DNA from: CAZTLE01 sp964614415
Lineage (GTDB): Bacteria; Bacteroidota; Bacteroidia; Flavobacteriales; Flavobacteriaceae
Direction: 5' to 3'
NCBI GenBank assembly: GCA_964614415.1
Contig: CAZTLE010000203.1
Coordinates: 1-7,013, forward strand
Length of the DNA: 7,013 nucleotides
Position 1 is the first letter of the stretch; each line of letters starts with the position of its first letter. Positions 1-6,173 of the stretch are shown here, in pieces. The position numbers and the translations under genes are program-made. The notes under the pieces were generated by a model. It saw only the letters and a list, made by a program, of their open reading frames with translations. It did no database searches and was not told the origin of the DNA.

Positions 1-169
1 GGTCCTCATTAAGCGTGAATTGGTTTGTAGGTTTCGGCTCTGCAGATCTATCCAGAAAATCGTTGGTAACAAACTGAAAGGCTACATTGGTAGCATCACT
101 TTTTTTGTTAGTCTGACAGGATACCGAAAAAATAGCCATAGCGGCCAGCAGGAATGATAGGAGTTTCAT
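1..169 (-). CDS. Lipoprotein, N-terminal fragment (cut by left window edge)
   Basis: Only the first 56 codons lie in the window; the rest continues to the left. The ATG at 169-167 opens a textbook lipoprotein signal: one lysine at residue 2, a hydrophobic run at residues 3-16, then S-V-S-C with Cys18 as the probable lipidated residue. After the cysteine comes a polar linker (QTNKKSD) and then a stretch rich in N, D, P and T that I cannot assign to a family. The protein is inferred to be anchored in the inner or outer membrane by an N-terminal lipid. It shares its strand with the lipoprotein gene at 290-1195, 120 bp upstream, and I see no clear terminator between them, so co-transcription is possible. 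Function unknown. Confidence is high that it is a gene and low on its role. Confidence 0.8.
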   Translation of the reverse strand, partial: MKLLSFLLAAMAIFSVSCQTNKKSDATNVAFQFVTNDFLDRSAEPKPTNQFTLNED

Positions 170-289
170 AGTGCAAATTTTACACAAAGAACTGAAACGA
201 GGAAATTTCAAAATTGTACGAGATTAACATATGGCATTTTCATGTCAATACCAATTTAGAGACGATAGACAGCTTGACGAAGTTATCTA

Positions 290-1195
290 CTATCTTCCGG
301 CTCCTTTAGCCTCAATCTTTTTACGATCCCCCACCGGCTTAATCTCAGGATCGGGATACAGTTCTTCCAATTCGAAATCATCAAACCGGAAGTCGGAAAT
401 TTGTAGTCTGTGAAGATGTCTTTTGGGGTTCTTCTTCGGTTTGTTGAGATAGACCGTTTGTTCATGGGGAATAAGAACACCGTCAATCTCGCGATAGTCA
501 TCAAACTGAATAGAGCCATAGAACCAACCGCTGCCCGGGAGTTTCAGAAAATTATCACGAACCGAGTACACGGCAAAATCCAGTAACCCGGTTTCTTTGT
601 TGATCCATAACTGATACTGATCATGCTCCCTATGGGGTTCCGGTTTTTCCCAGGTAGCGAAGACAATCTGATACTCCGTATCCCGGAAGATTTTTTCTCC
701 GGCATAGGCAATGACAGGGGCCTGTCTTAGTCGGTCAAGCAATTCGATGAGGTACTGGTAGGCCGAGATCCCAAATGCTATGCGCTTATCGGTTTCTTTG
801 AAGTTCAGTGCTCCATCGGGATCGATTTCATAGTAGTGCCAGCTTTGGAGTCCGGCGGCACTTCCCTCCTCTTTACCATCTTCAAACCGCACCTGACCGT
901 CGAATGTTCCAATAACATACTTAAAGGAGATAGTGGATTGATTCTCGGGCCATACTTTTCCAAGCTTACCGAATAACCCCTTCCAGGTGTCCTTTCCTTC
1001 AAAAGAATAGGTAGAAAATCCCTTGAGCGACTCAAAGCCATGTTTTTGCCAGGTGACTTCCAGGAGCATTTTCCCCTTTAATTCGTTCGTTGGTGTGAGT
1101 CCTTCCCTTTTTAATTGCCGGGTCCGCATATCGGCGATACAGCTACTCATCAAAATAGCGATAATCAGCAGAAGAAAGCCGGAGGTTGTTTTCAT
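290..1195 (-). CDS. Lipoprotein of unknown function, possible LolA/LppX-like beta fold
   Basis: A 301-residue protein with a lipoprotein signal: hydrophobic residues 7-16, then M-S-S-C with Cys19 as the likely lipidation site. The mature part alternates beta-type segments with aromatic and charged residues. Near 193-213 it has YQLWINKETGLLDFAVYSV, and at 231-250 FDDYREIDGVLIPHEQTVYL. Paired motifs of this kind (structure assigned to a residue in the model, then 'to be reached from the given starting form') are seen in periplasmic LolA-like or outer-membrane lipoprotein-sorting-like proteins of Bacteroidota, which have a half-barrel that binds a hydrophobic ligand. That link is inference from motif style only. 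The C-terminal tail (residues 283-301) is basic and looks disordered. The ATG at 1195 is preceded by GAGG six bases upstream (1200-1203), which supports this start. It is divergent from the gene at 1419. No catalytic motif seen. Confidence 0.8.
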   Translation of the reverse strand: MKTTSGFLLLIIAILMSSCIADMRTRQLKREGLTPTNELKGKMLLEVTWQKHGFESLKGFSTYSFEGKDTWKGLFGKLGKVWPENQSTISFKYVIGTFDGQVRFEDGKEEGSAAGLQSWHYYEIDPDGALNFKETDKRIAFGISAYQYLIELLDRLRQAPVIAYAGEKIFRDTEYQIVFATWEKPEPHREHDQYQLWINKETGLLDFAVYSVRDNFLKLPGSGWFYGSIQFDDYREIDGVLIPHEQTVYLNKPKKNPKRHLHRLQISDFRFDDFELEELYPDPEIKPVGDRKKIEAKGAGR

Positions 1196-1418
1196 TATAT
1201 CCTCGATGTTGGTTTGAATACTTCAGTCACATATCTAAGGCTTACATTACAGGTATGCTTAAGAATTGAAGTTGAAAATTCAACAAAAACGGCTCTCATT
1301 GCCTATTATACAAGATTACAGCACTATTATTGCGGTCCTGCCGTAACACAAATATCCGAAGTTTCGATACCTTTAAGTTGAACCATAAACAGTTCATTAA
1401 CCATCAAATCATTTTATT
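1196..1418. other. Divergent intergenic region between two lipoprotein genes
   Basis: This 223-bp AT-rich stretch must carry the promoters of both the minus-strand lipoprotein gene (start 1195) and the plus-strand cysteine-rich lipoprotein gene (start 1419). I found no exact match to the Bacteroidota -7 consensus (TAnnTTTG); the nearest on the plus strand is TACCTTTA at about 1368-1375. It holds one short perfect inverted repeat, listed separately. The 20 bases just before 1419 are almost free of G, which fits the leader style of flavobacterial genes that do not use a Shine-Dalgarno site. I see no convincing gene in it. Confidence 0.5.
1271..1284. repeat. Short inverted repeat GTTGAA-AA-TTCAAC
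   Basis: Two perfect 6-bp arms are separated by two bases, within the divergent region between the genes starting at 1195 and 1419. The size and symmetry suit a dimeric regulator's binding site, but 6-bp arms also occur by chance in AT-rich DNA. The site lies 76 bp from the minus-strand start and 135 bp from the plus-strand start. Existence is certain; function is a guess. Confidence 0.3.
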
Positions 1419-1862
1419 ATGAAAATCGTAAAAATGTTAGTTGTACTAGCCGTAGTATTTGCTTCCTGTACAACAGATTCAGAGCAACCGGCAAATCAGG
1501 ATGACCTAACTCTTGATGTAGCCGAAAGAACCGCGATCTTATCGCAATTGGAAACTACCTTATCCGCCGAAAAAGGAATCACCATTAAGTATGAGACCTA
1601 CGAGGTATTCCAAATCGATGAGAACTTCTACCTAAGAGCCCAAAGTGGAGATTTTGTGACGACTACCCTCCTTCAGAGAACTCCGAACGGAAAACTTATG
1701 GGGCTGGGAGTTTCTTGTACCTCTTCGTCGTGCAGTAACAGTACGACCGAATGTATCCCCAACTGGAGCAATGATATCCCCACCTGTACGGATTGCAACC
1801 AGGGAACCAAAGATTGTACAAGAACCATCACCAGTGGCGTACAACTGCAACAAGTGCAGTGA
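1419..1862 (+). CDS. Small lipoprotein with a six-cysteine C-terminal tail
   Basis: A 147-residue protein. The signal has lysines at 2 and 5, a hydrophobic core at 6-14 and F-A-S-C with Cys17 as the lipidation site. Residues 30-60 are predicted helical (VAERTAILSQLETTL), and 60-95 look like beta strands (YETYEVFQIDENFYLRAQ, then TTTLLQRTPNGKLMGLG). The tail carries six cysteines at 100, 105, 112, 123, 126 and 133, in the pattern C-x4-C-x6-C-x10-C-x2-C-x6-C. The even number in an exported protein suggests three disulfides; the C-x2-C pair could instead bind a metal. I do not recognise the family. The gene stands alone: a divergent neighbour on the left and a strong terminator 25 bp after its stop. 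It has no Shine-Dalgarno site; the leader is AT-rich. Confidence is high for a real gene and low for any function. Confidence 0.85.
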   Translation: MKIVKMLVVLAVVFASCTTDSEQPANQDDLTLDVAERTAILSQLETTLSAEKGITIKYETYEVFQIDENFYLRAQSGDFVTTTLLQRTPNGKLMGLGVSCTSSSCSNSTTECIPNWSNDIPTCTDCNQGTKDCTRTITSGVQLQQVQ

Positions 1863-1886
1863 TCTCCAGGTTCTAACTTCTTATGC

Positions 1887-1920
1887 AAAAACCATCACGT
1901 TCTGTGATGGTTTTTTATTT
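1887..1920 (+). terminator. Rho-independent terminator after the cysteine-rich lipoprotein gene
   Basis: A perfect 12-bp stem (1887-1898 with 1904-1915) encloses a five-base GTTCT loop and runs into a T-rich tract (TTTTTTATTT, 1911-1920). It begins 24 bases after the stop codon at 1862. It should end the single-gene transcript and insulate the head-GIN gene at 2004. The A-run on its 5' side could also give some activity on the other strand, but no minus-strand gene ends here. Confidence 0.9.
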
Positions 1921-1940
1921 GGCTGAATAAGACCACATCC

Positions 1941-1957
1941 CAAACTGTAACAGTTTG
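1941..1957. repeat. Perfect palindrome CAAACTG-TAA-CAGTTTG, possible operator
   Basis: Two perfect 7-bp arms flank a three-base spacer. The site lies 20 bp after the upstream terminator and 46 bp before the head-GIN start codon, and it overlaps the TTG of a candidate -35 element. A repressor dimer bound here would cover the promoter. No T-run follows, so it is not a terminator. The palindrome is seen directly; its role is inference. Confidence 0.45.
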
Positions 1958-1984
1958 ACCAAAACCGAGTCCCTATGGTATACA
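1955..1984 (+). promoter_or_regulatory. Candidate promoter for the head-GIN gene
   Basis: TTGACC (1955-1960) and TATACA (1979-1984) are separated by 18 bases, close to a general sigma-70 pattern. The Bacteroidota -7 consensus TAnnTTTG is matched only in its TA. Transcription from here would leave a leader of only about a dozen bases before the ATG at 2004. The terminator ending at 1920 requires a promoter somewhere in 1921-2003, which is the main support. Confidence 0.3.
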
Positions 1985-2003
1985 ACCGCAAAAAACTTCA
2001 ATC

Positions 2004-2729
2004 ATGAAACGCAAGATCTTCGTCTCCCTTTCCCTTATCATTTGCACCGTACTGGCAGTATCAGCCCAGAAACGCATCCAACTGGACAGCGAAACCACAA
2101 CTACAACCTACGATTTCTCAGGGTACGACACTATTGAAGTATCGGGCGATTTCAAGGTAGACCTCACTGTGGATAGCAGCAGCAACTCGTTTACGCTGGA
2201 AGCCAACAGAAATCTGATGGAGTATGTGGATATCACGCAAGAAGGAAAGACATTGAAACTCGACCTTAAAAATCTTTGGAATGCAAGAGGAAAAATGATC
2301 CTCGACGCAACTATAAGCACCACAGGCATGGTAGACACCTATTGGCTATCGGGCGATGCCGTTGTAAATGTTAGCAACGCGCTTAAGGCAGATGCCATAT
2401 CCCTGAATTTAAAGGGGGACAGTGTTTTGAAAGCCGATATTGATGCTAACGATCTTAATCTGCAGGCCAAGTCGGATTCTGCTATTACCCTCAGTGGAAG
2501 TGTGACAACTTTGGACGCGCGATTGTCATCGGATAGTCTTCTGAAAGGCAAAGAACTCACCATAAGCAATGCAGACATTAACCTCTCTGGAGATAGTCAG
2601 GCGTGGATTGTGGCGACCTCTTCCCTGTCTGCCGTAGCAAGTGGGGACAGTGTCCTTCGCTACAGCGGCAATCCTGAGGTGAAAAAAAGTGTAAGTACCG
2701 GGGATTCGGAAATTTATAAGGTTAACTGA
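2004..2729 (+). CDS. Secreted head-GIN domain (DUF2807) protein
   Basis: A 241-residue protein with a Sec signal peptide: KRK at 2-4, hydrophobic core 5-19, cleavage probably after SAQ or SA at about 21-22. There is no lipobox cysteine, so the mature protein should be periplasmic or outside the cell. Residues 36-90 match the opening of the head-GIN / putative auto-transporter adhesin fold (YDFSGYDTIEVSGDFKVDL, then LEANRNLMEYVDI). From 116 on, a [STK/A]-[GS]-D-[SA] element recurs at 116, 137, 156, 175, 195, 213 and 232, spaced 18-21 residues apart, as expected for successive turns of a right-handed beta-helix. DUF2807 proteins are widespread in Bacteroidota; their function is not established, and 'adhesin' is a family name rather than a tested role. 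The gene appears to be a single unit, isolated by an upstream terminator and facing the DinB-fold gene, whose stop is only 9 bp away. No PspC or other usual envelope-stress partner is adjacent. Confidence 0.9.
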   Translation: MKRKIFVSLSLIICTVLAVSAQKRIQLDSETTTTTYDFSGYDTIEVSGDFKVDLTVDSSSNSFTLEANRNLMEYVDITQEGKTLKLDLKNLWNARGKMILDATISTTGMVDTYWLSGDAVVNVSNALKADAISLNLKGDSVLKADIDANDLNLQAKSDSAITLSGSVTTLDARLSSDSLLKGKELTISNADINLSGDSQAWIVATSSLSAVASGDSVLRYSGNPEVKKSVSTGDSEIYKVN

Positions 2730-2738
2730 TTTTCGGGA

Positions 2739-3305
2739 CTACAACGGTTTGGCAATGGAAAAATACTGGCCAATGTGCATAAATCCGTGCATAGTGATGC
2801 CGGTAATACCTGAGGCCAGGGGAACCTTGGCATAAGAAGAGGCCCGTTCCTGACGCACACCGTCGGGAAAAGCGTCGGCAGCTTTAAGCCGTCCGTCTAT
2901 ATTCTCGAATGAATCGAAAGCATCGTCGTCCAGTTCTACAGAGCGATCTACCAGTTGCAGTGACCTGTTCCTGACTTCCTTGTTGTATTCCGAGAGACCC
3001 TCGATGGTTACCTGTTTACTGACAAGGTCGGCTGCTTCCCGGGACATGCCGGTTCCGACCTGAGAGAAAGGCACACCGAGTTTTGAACCCCAATCCTGGG
3101 ATTGAAACACCTGAGGTTCTCCATATACCACGGTATTGAGAAACATATCTTCGGTGCGAAGGATATGCCATGCAATCCAGGCGATGGAATTAATCTCCGG
3201 AATCGCCCTACTCCTGAACAGGGTTTCTTCAGTCGATAACATTTGGGGGATGAAATAGCTATGGATTGTTAGAAAACTATTCTTAATGGCCTGGAAGTGA
3301 TCCAT
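2739..3305 (-). CDS. DinB-fold family protein (putative metal-dependent four-helix-bundle enzyme)
   Basis: A 188-residue cytoplasmic protein with no signal peptide. DinB/YfiT-type proteins are four-helix bundles that bind a divalent metal through three histidines. Here His47 sits in SIAWIAWHILRTEDMFLN, and His173 and His177 in the C-terminal segment MHGFMHIGQYFSIAKPL. The spacing H...H-x3-H with a following GQ is the family signature. Known relatives act as thiol S-transferases (bacillithiol or mycothiol users) or are of unknown role; the substrate here cannot be told from sequence. A length near 160-190 is usual for the family. The ATG at 3305 lacks a Shine-Dalgarno site. It is convergent with the head-GIN gene and lies 86 bp downstream of the 2H phosphoesterase gene on the same strand. 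I see no terminator in the 9 bp between the convergent genes. Confidence 0.85.
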   Translation of the reverse strand: MDHFQAIKNSFLTIHSYFIPQMLSTEETLFRSRAIPEINSIAWIAWHILRTEDMFLNTVVYGEPQVFQSQDWGSKLGVPFSQVGTGMSREAADLVSKQVTIEGLSEYNKEVRNRSLQLVDRSVELDDDAFDSFENIDGRLKAADAFPDGVRQERASSYAKVPLASGITGITMHGFMHIGQYFSIAKPL

Positions 3306-3391
3306 GGTTGGAGTTTTTTCTGAGACACTACAAAGAAAGGTGATTTATGCAAAAGGTCCTTTATAAGATATAGGAATCCCTTCAGAATTAG

Positions 3392-3937
3392 CTAGGAAAG
3401 TGGCATTTGGTGCTCCCAATCCCAGGTTTTGCCCGCCGGTCTTGAAAGAAGGGTAAGTGCATTAACCTCAATTTCCCTCGAATACGTAATCCCGTCAAAA
3501 AGGCCCAGACTTTTATCCAACATCGCCCTGCTCCTGGTTTTGGAAATGGTCATATGCGCCTTATCCGGAATATGAAAGCTCCCGGAGGTCCTATGTAGAT
3601 CACGGACTCTTATAATATCAATTTGGGCAAACACTTGTATAAGTTCTTGAGATTCCAATACATTCAGAAACAACACATTTGCGTTCGGAAAAGTATCAAA
3701 ACCCTGAACCTGCAATCGAAAACGGGAGACACTTGTCAACTGATTGAAGGCCTTCAGCAGTTGATCCAGGTATTCTGTATCCATATCAAAATGAGCCAAT
3801 GTAATATGCGGCTTAGACCTAGAGAGCGCCTGCTTACCAAACCTGTTTATAAAGGTTTCTTTGAATTCCCGGACTTCCTGAAATACTTTTTTATCAGGTA
3901 CAATACGCAAATTATATATTCTTACTTCGGAAGCCAT
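3392..3937 (-). CDS. 2H phosphoesterase superfamily protein (2'-5' RNA ligase-like)
   Basis: A 181-residue cytoplasmic protein with the two hallmark H-x-T motifs of the 2H phosphoesterase (LigT/ThpR-like) superfamily: KPHITLAHF with His44 and Thr46, and DKAHMTISKT with His128 and Thr130. The two histidines act together on 2',3'-cyclic or 2'-5' phosphodiester bonds in studied members. The spacing of about 84 residues and the total length fit the family. Whether this one acts on RNA ends, cyclic nucleotides or ADP-ribose derivatives is unknown. Between the motifs, residues 72-94 (RFRLQVQGFDTFPNANVLFLNV) match the family's central strand region. The ATG at 3937 lies 50 bp downstream of the T9SS cargo stop, so it may be co-transcribed with it or use a promoter near 3967-3999. 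The name 'RNA ligase' reflects family history and not proven ligation. Confidence 0.88.
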   Translation of the reverse strand: MASEVRIYNLRIVPDKKVFQEVREFKETFINRFGKQALSRSKPHITLAHFDMDTEYLDQLLKAFNQLTSVSRFRLQVQGFDTFPNANVLFLNVLESQELIQVFAQIDIIRVRDLHRTSGSFHIPDKAHMTISKTRSRAMLDKSLGLFDGITYSREIEVNALTLLSRPAGKTWDWEHQMPLS

Positions 3938-3987
3938 GGGCTTGAGTTAGCAAATGGGAAAATACGCAAAAAATATCCTGAAAAATA

Positions 3988-5889
3988 TTATCGCTTCAAC
4001 GTAAAATTACCGCTCAGGGTGCCCCAGGTGTCAATTTCAAGGCGATACCAGTAGTCACTCGAAGGCATGGGAATTCCGTTATAGGTACCGTCCCAGGTCG
4101 CAGAGGCATCCCATCCTTCGTATAATAGCTTGCCATACCTGTCGAAAATAAGCAATCGAATACCGGGGAACTTCTCCGCCCCCCTAAGCTTCCAGACATC
4201 GTGATATCCGTCCGTATTGGGTGTAAAGAACATAGGAGCCCCGTTCACATTGACCAATGTTTCATAGACCAGGCATTCCTCTCTCCAAACATAGAGCTTG
4301 TAAAAGCCCGGGAGCAGTCCTCTGAAAACGGATTCATACTGCCTTTCTTCCATCGAATCGAGAGAATATTGATAGGTTTCCTCGTCGTCGATAAGTACGT
4401 AAAGATCGTCTCTGTCAACACGGGTAGTGACATCGGAGTCCTCAAGAAGTGGGGCAATGGTTACATTGTATACCAGCAGATAGGTAAACCGGCTTTCTAT
4501 CTCTACTATGGCTGTAACTCTGAAGTCCCCCGGCCGGCTATACACATGTGACGGACTTAGAGAAACTGAGGTGTTGTTATTACCGGTGGACGGATCGTCA
4601 AAGTCCCACATAACGGAGGTAACGACCTCCGGGTTCGTAAGACTGAATTGTGTTGTCTCCTTGAAACAAAACCCCTGAGCCTCAATAGCCACGAGGTCCT
4701 GACCCTGTAGAAAAGACTGTACGAAGGGTGGCAAACCAAATGACGACCGGCCCTGACCAAGATCTACTACGAACTTCTCAAAACCAACGTCCGGACCATA
4801 GCTCCCTGGATTCTGAATAACAGAGAGGTTCCTTCCCGGTGTGGAGTGGTATATTTTATTATTGATCGCCAGTTGCATAGTACCTGCCAGATCGGAAAAT
4901 GAGCTACCTGAAAAATCGGCAACCAAATACCTACTTAGGGCTATGTCGGGTGCTGTTAGATCGAACTCAAGGATCTGTACGTTATCGGTTTCCTGAGCCA
5001 CCTCATCGATGACCTTACTGCTGCTGAAGAGGCGATCAGACCCCGGGGAGAACTCTACCCCATAAAATACCTGATCTTCCGCGAGTACGCGTTCGTTCGA
5101 CACCACTCCGGTATCCGTATCAAAGTCATACAAAAATAACTGTCCTCCCAATTGAGGGTCAAACAAGGCATGCGCCACTGCCAGATACCGGCCGTTAGGG
5201 GACAATTTGATTGATCCGCGGATATTTTCGCTACTCGCAATAGCAGGTCCTACAATGCTTTCTACGGGAATGGGGTCTAATCCCGCTTCAGTCACCCGGT
5301 ATGCATAAAACCGGTCCACAAAATGCGTGACTACCCAGAATTCGGAATTATCTATAGTCCCGATTGCCGATACCTTCTCGGATCCCTGTGGTAACAGGTT
5401 GATGTTCTTCCGAATTACCGCCCCTCTTCTGTTGTCCAGGTCCATATCTACTTCGGAATAATTAAAACCGTTTCCATCGCCAAGAATGTAGGCCTGCACA
5501 TTGTCTGTGGTAAAAATGTAATAATTGCCCTCCAAACCGGGGTGAGGTACTATAAGGGCCGATTGAGTAGCAGAGAAACTTCCCAGTAGCCCTTCTCCGT
5601 TCCTCATAACCTGATGGATATGGTTCCAAACCGTTTCTCCATTGGTATAGAACTGAAGGGCTCCATCCCTTCCGGAAATGGTGGCGCAGCCTTCCTGGGT
5701 AGACAACTCACCATCATTAAGCGGTGTTGGATCTGCTGTTTCGAAAGTAAGTCCGGCCCGCCTTCCGAAGTACCAATTGGTAGCTTCGATTTGAGCATAC
5801 ACCAATTCGGTGAAAAATAGAAGACACCAGAGCATACATAAAGCCAGAAATGGATGGTTGGTTCGCTTCAAGCCCTTTTTTGATTTCAA
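3988..5889 (-). CDS. T9SS type B sorting-domain protein with beta-propeller and PKD domains
   Basis: A large exported protein (634 residues from the preferred TTG start at 5889; 641 codons of open frame from 5910). N-terminus: basic KSKKGLKR, a hydrophobic core, and probable cleavage at VYA-Q. Domains, counted from the 5910 frame: about 40-400 is a repeat region typical of this flavobacterial family (NWYFGRRAGLTF, EGCATIS, FYTNGETVWN, then IKLSPNGRYLAVAH and VEFSPGSDRLFSSS), resembling WD40/YVTN-type propeller blades; about 412-485 is a PKD-like Ig domain (VMWDFDDPSTG, then SHVYSRPGDFRVTAIV); 557-640 is the type B C-terminal domain (FFTPNTDGYHDVWKLRG, LLIFDRYGKLLYEGW, ATWDGTYNGIPMPSSDYWYRL, ending GNFTLKR). 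The last domain directs export through the type IX secretion system to the cell surface or medium. In this family the protein is often encoded beside a PorP/SprF gene; none is in the window. Ligand or substrate unknown. Confidence 0.92.
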   Translation of the reverse strand: MKSKKGLKRTNHPFLALCMLWCLLFFTELVYAQIEATNWYFGRRAGLTFETADPTPLNDGELSTQEGCATISGRDGALQFYTNGETVWNHIHQVMRNGEGLLGSFSATQSALIVPHPGLEGNYYIFTTDNVQAYILGDGNGFNYSEVDMDLDNRRGAVIRKNINLLPQGSEKVSAIGTIDNSEFWVVTHFVDRFYAYRVTEAGLDPIPVESIVGPAIASSENIRGSIKLSPNGRYLAVAHALFDPQLGGQLFLYDFDTDTGVVSNERVLAEDQVFYGVEFSPGSDRLFSSSKVIDEVAQETDNVQILEFDLTAPDIALSRYLVADFSGSSFSDLAGTMQLAINNKIYHSTPGRNLSVIQNPGSYGPDVGFEKFVVDLGQGRSSFGLPPFVQSFLQGQDLVAIEAQGFCFKETTQFSLTNPEVVTSVMWDFDDPSTGNNNTSVSLSPSHVYSRPGDFRVTAIVEIESRFTYLLVYNVTIAPLLEDSDVTTRVDRDDLYVLIDDEETYQYSLDSMEERQYESVFRGLLPGFYKLYVWREECLVYETLVNVNGAPMFFTPNTDGYHDVWKLRGAEKFPGIRLLIFDRYGKLLYEGWDASATWDGTYNGIPMPSSDYWYRLEIDTWGTLSGNFTLKR

Positions 5890-5895
5890 GGTATG

Positions 5896-5901
5896 CCTCC
5901 C
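5896..5901 (-). promoter_or_regulatory. Shine-Dalgarno site that decides the TTG start of the T9SS cargo gene
   Basis: On the minus strand GGGAGG lies six bases before the TTG at 5889-5887. The reading frame contains no ATG between the upstream stop (5943-5941) and residue 26 of the longest frame; starting at that ATG would leave a signal of only 14 residues with no positive charge. The TTG at 5910 has no ribosome site. Another TTG at 5871 would give a neat MKR-type signal but has its purine run too close. The 5889 start is therefore preferred. Flavobacteria rely little on such sites, so this is moderate evidence. Confidence 0.55.
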
Positions 5902-6023
5902 TGAAACCAAACAGGATAGTACCGATAGATATTTACGGTATCAAAATATGTTTAAGAAAGTGTAATACAGAAGATTGAAGTCAAAAAGCCACTTTTCTAA
6001 GTTTTAATATAAGATACTGATAA

Positions 6024-6052
6024 ACAAAAGGTTAAAAAAGGTAAACTTTTGT
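6024..6052. repeat. Inverted repeat ACAAAAG ... CTTTTGT
   Basis: Perfect 7-bp arms at 6024-6030 and 6046-6052; the pairing extends by two more base pairs past one mismatch. The inner spacer is AT-rich. It could be a weak hairpin or a regulator's site upstream of the T9SS cargo gene, or chance symmetry in low-complexity DNA. Confidence 0.25.
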
Positions 6053-6124
6053 CAGGAGCAGTTCTGTGGTCCGGTTTTTAATCCGATTTGACTTTAACCC
6101 GTTGTTGTTGAAACAGCCAAAACG

Positions 6125-6152
6125 AAAAAAAGACCACCCAAAGGCAGTCTTT
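6125..6152 (-). terminator. Rho-independent terminator after the small exported protein gene
   Basis: On the minus strand a 10-bp stem (6152-6143 with 6138-6129, including two G-T pairs in the middle) closes a four-base TTTG loop and is followed by a run of T residues (6131-6125). It begins 21 bases after the TAA stop at 6176-6174. It should separate this gene from the T9SS cargo gene downstream. Confidence 0.85.
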
Positions 6153-6173
6153 ATAACCCAATCTTTATTGATA

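Larger units (their letters stand above)
5890..6124. other. Intergenic region upstream of the T9SS cargo gene
   Basis: About 235 AT-rich bases lie between the TTG start at 5889 and the terminator of the next minus-strand gene. The promoter of the cargo gene should lie here. I found no exact TAnnTTTG element; close matches on the minus strand are TATTTTG near 5944-5950 and AACCTTTTG near 6026-6034. It holds one inverted repeat, listed separately. No open frame in it resembles a protein. Confidence 0.45.

Noticed and set aside
174..182. TAAAATTTG on the minus strand as the -7 element of the left-edge lipoprotein gene
   Set aside because: It has one base too many for the consensus, lies only a few bases before the start codon, and has no TTG at the right distance.
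231..413. Plus-strand open frame of 60 codons
   Set aside because: It lies mostly antisense to the 3' end of the well-supported lipoprotein gene at 290-1195, has no signal or domain, and its composition looks like a shadow frame.
1115..1381. Plus-strand open frame of 88 codons running into the divergent intergenic region
   Set aside because: It begins antisense to the lipoprotein signal sequence, its translation is low in domain-like features, and it would occupy the promoter region of the gene at 1419.
3967..3999. Flavobacterial-type promoter (TTG, 21 bases, TATTTTTTG) for the 2H phosphoesterase gene on the minus strand
   Set aside because: The -7 element is one base too long for TAnnTTTG, and AT-rich DNA gives such matches often; kept only as a possibility in the findings.
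3623..4054. Plus-strand open frame of 143 codons
   Set aside because: It is antisense to both the 2H phosphoesterase and the T9SS C-terminal domain, which have clear family motifs; the plus frame has none.
4201..4551. Plus-strand open frame of 116 codons
   Set aside because: It is fully antisense to the T9SS cargo gene and shows no motif.
5890..5910. Seven-codon N-terminal extension of the T9SS cargo from TTG at 5910
   Set aside because: The ribosome site would fall inside the coding part, and the shorter TTG start at 5889 gives a better signal peptide.
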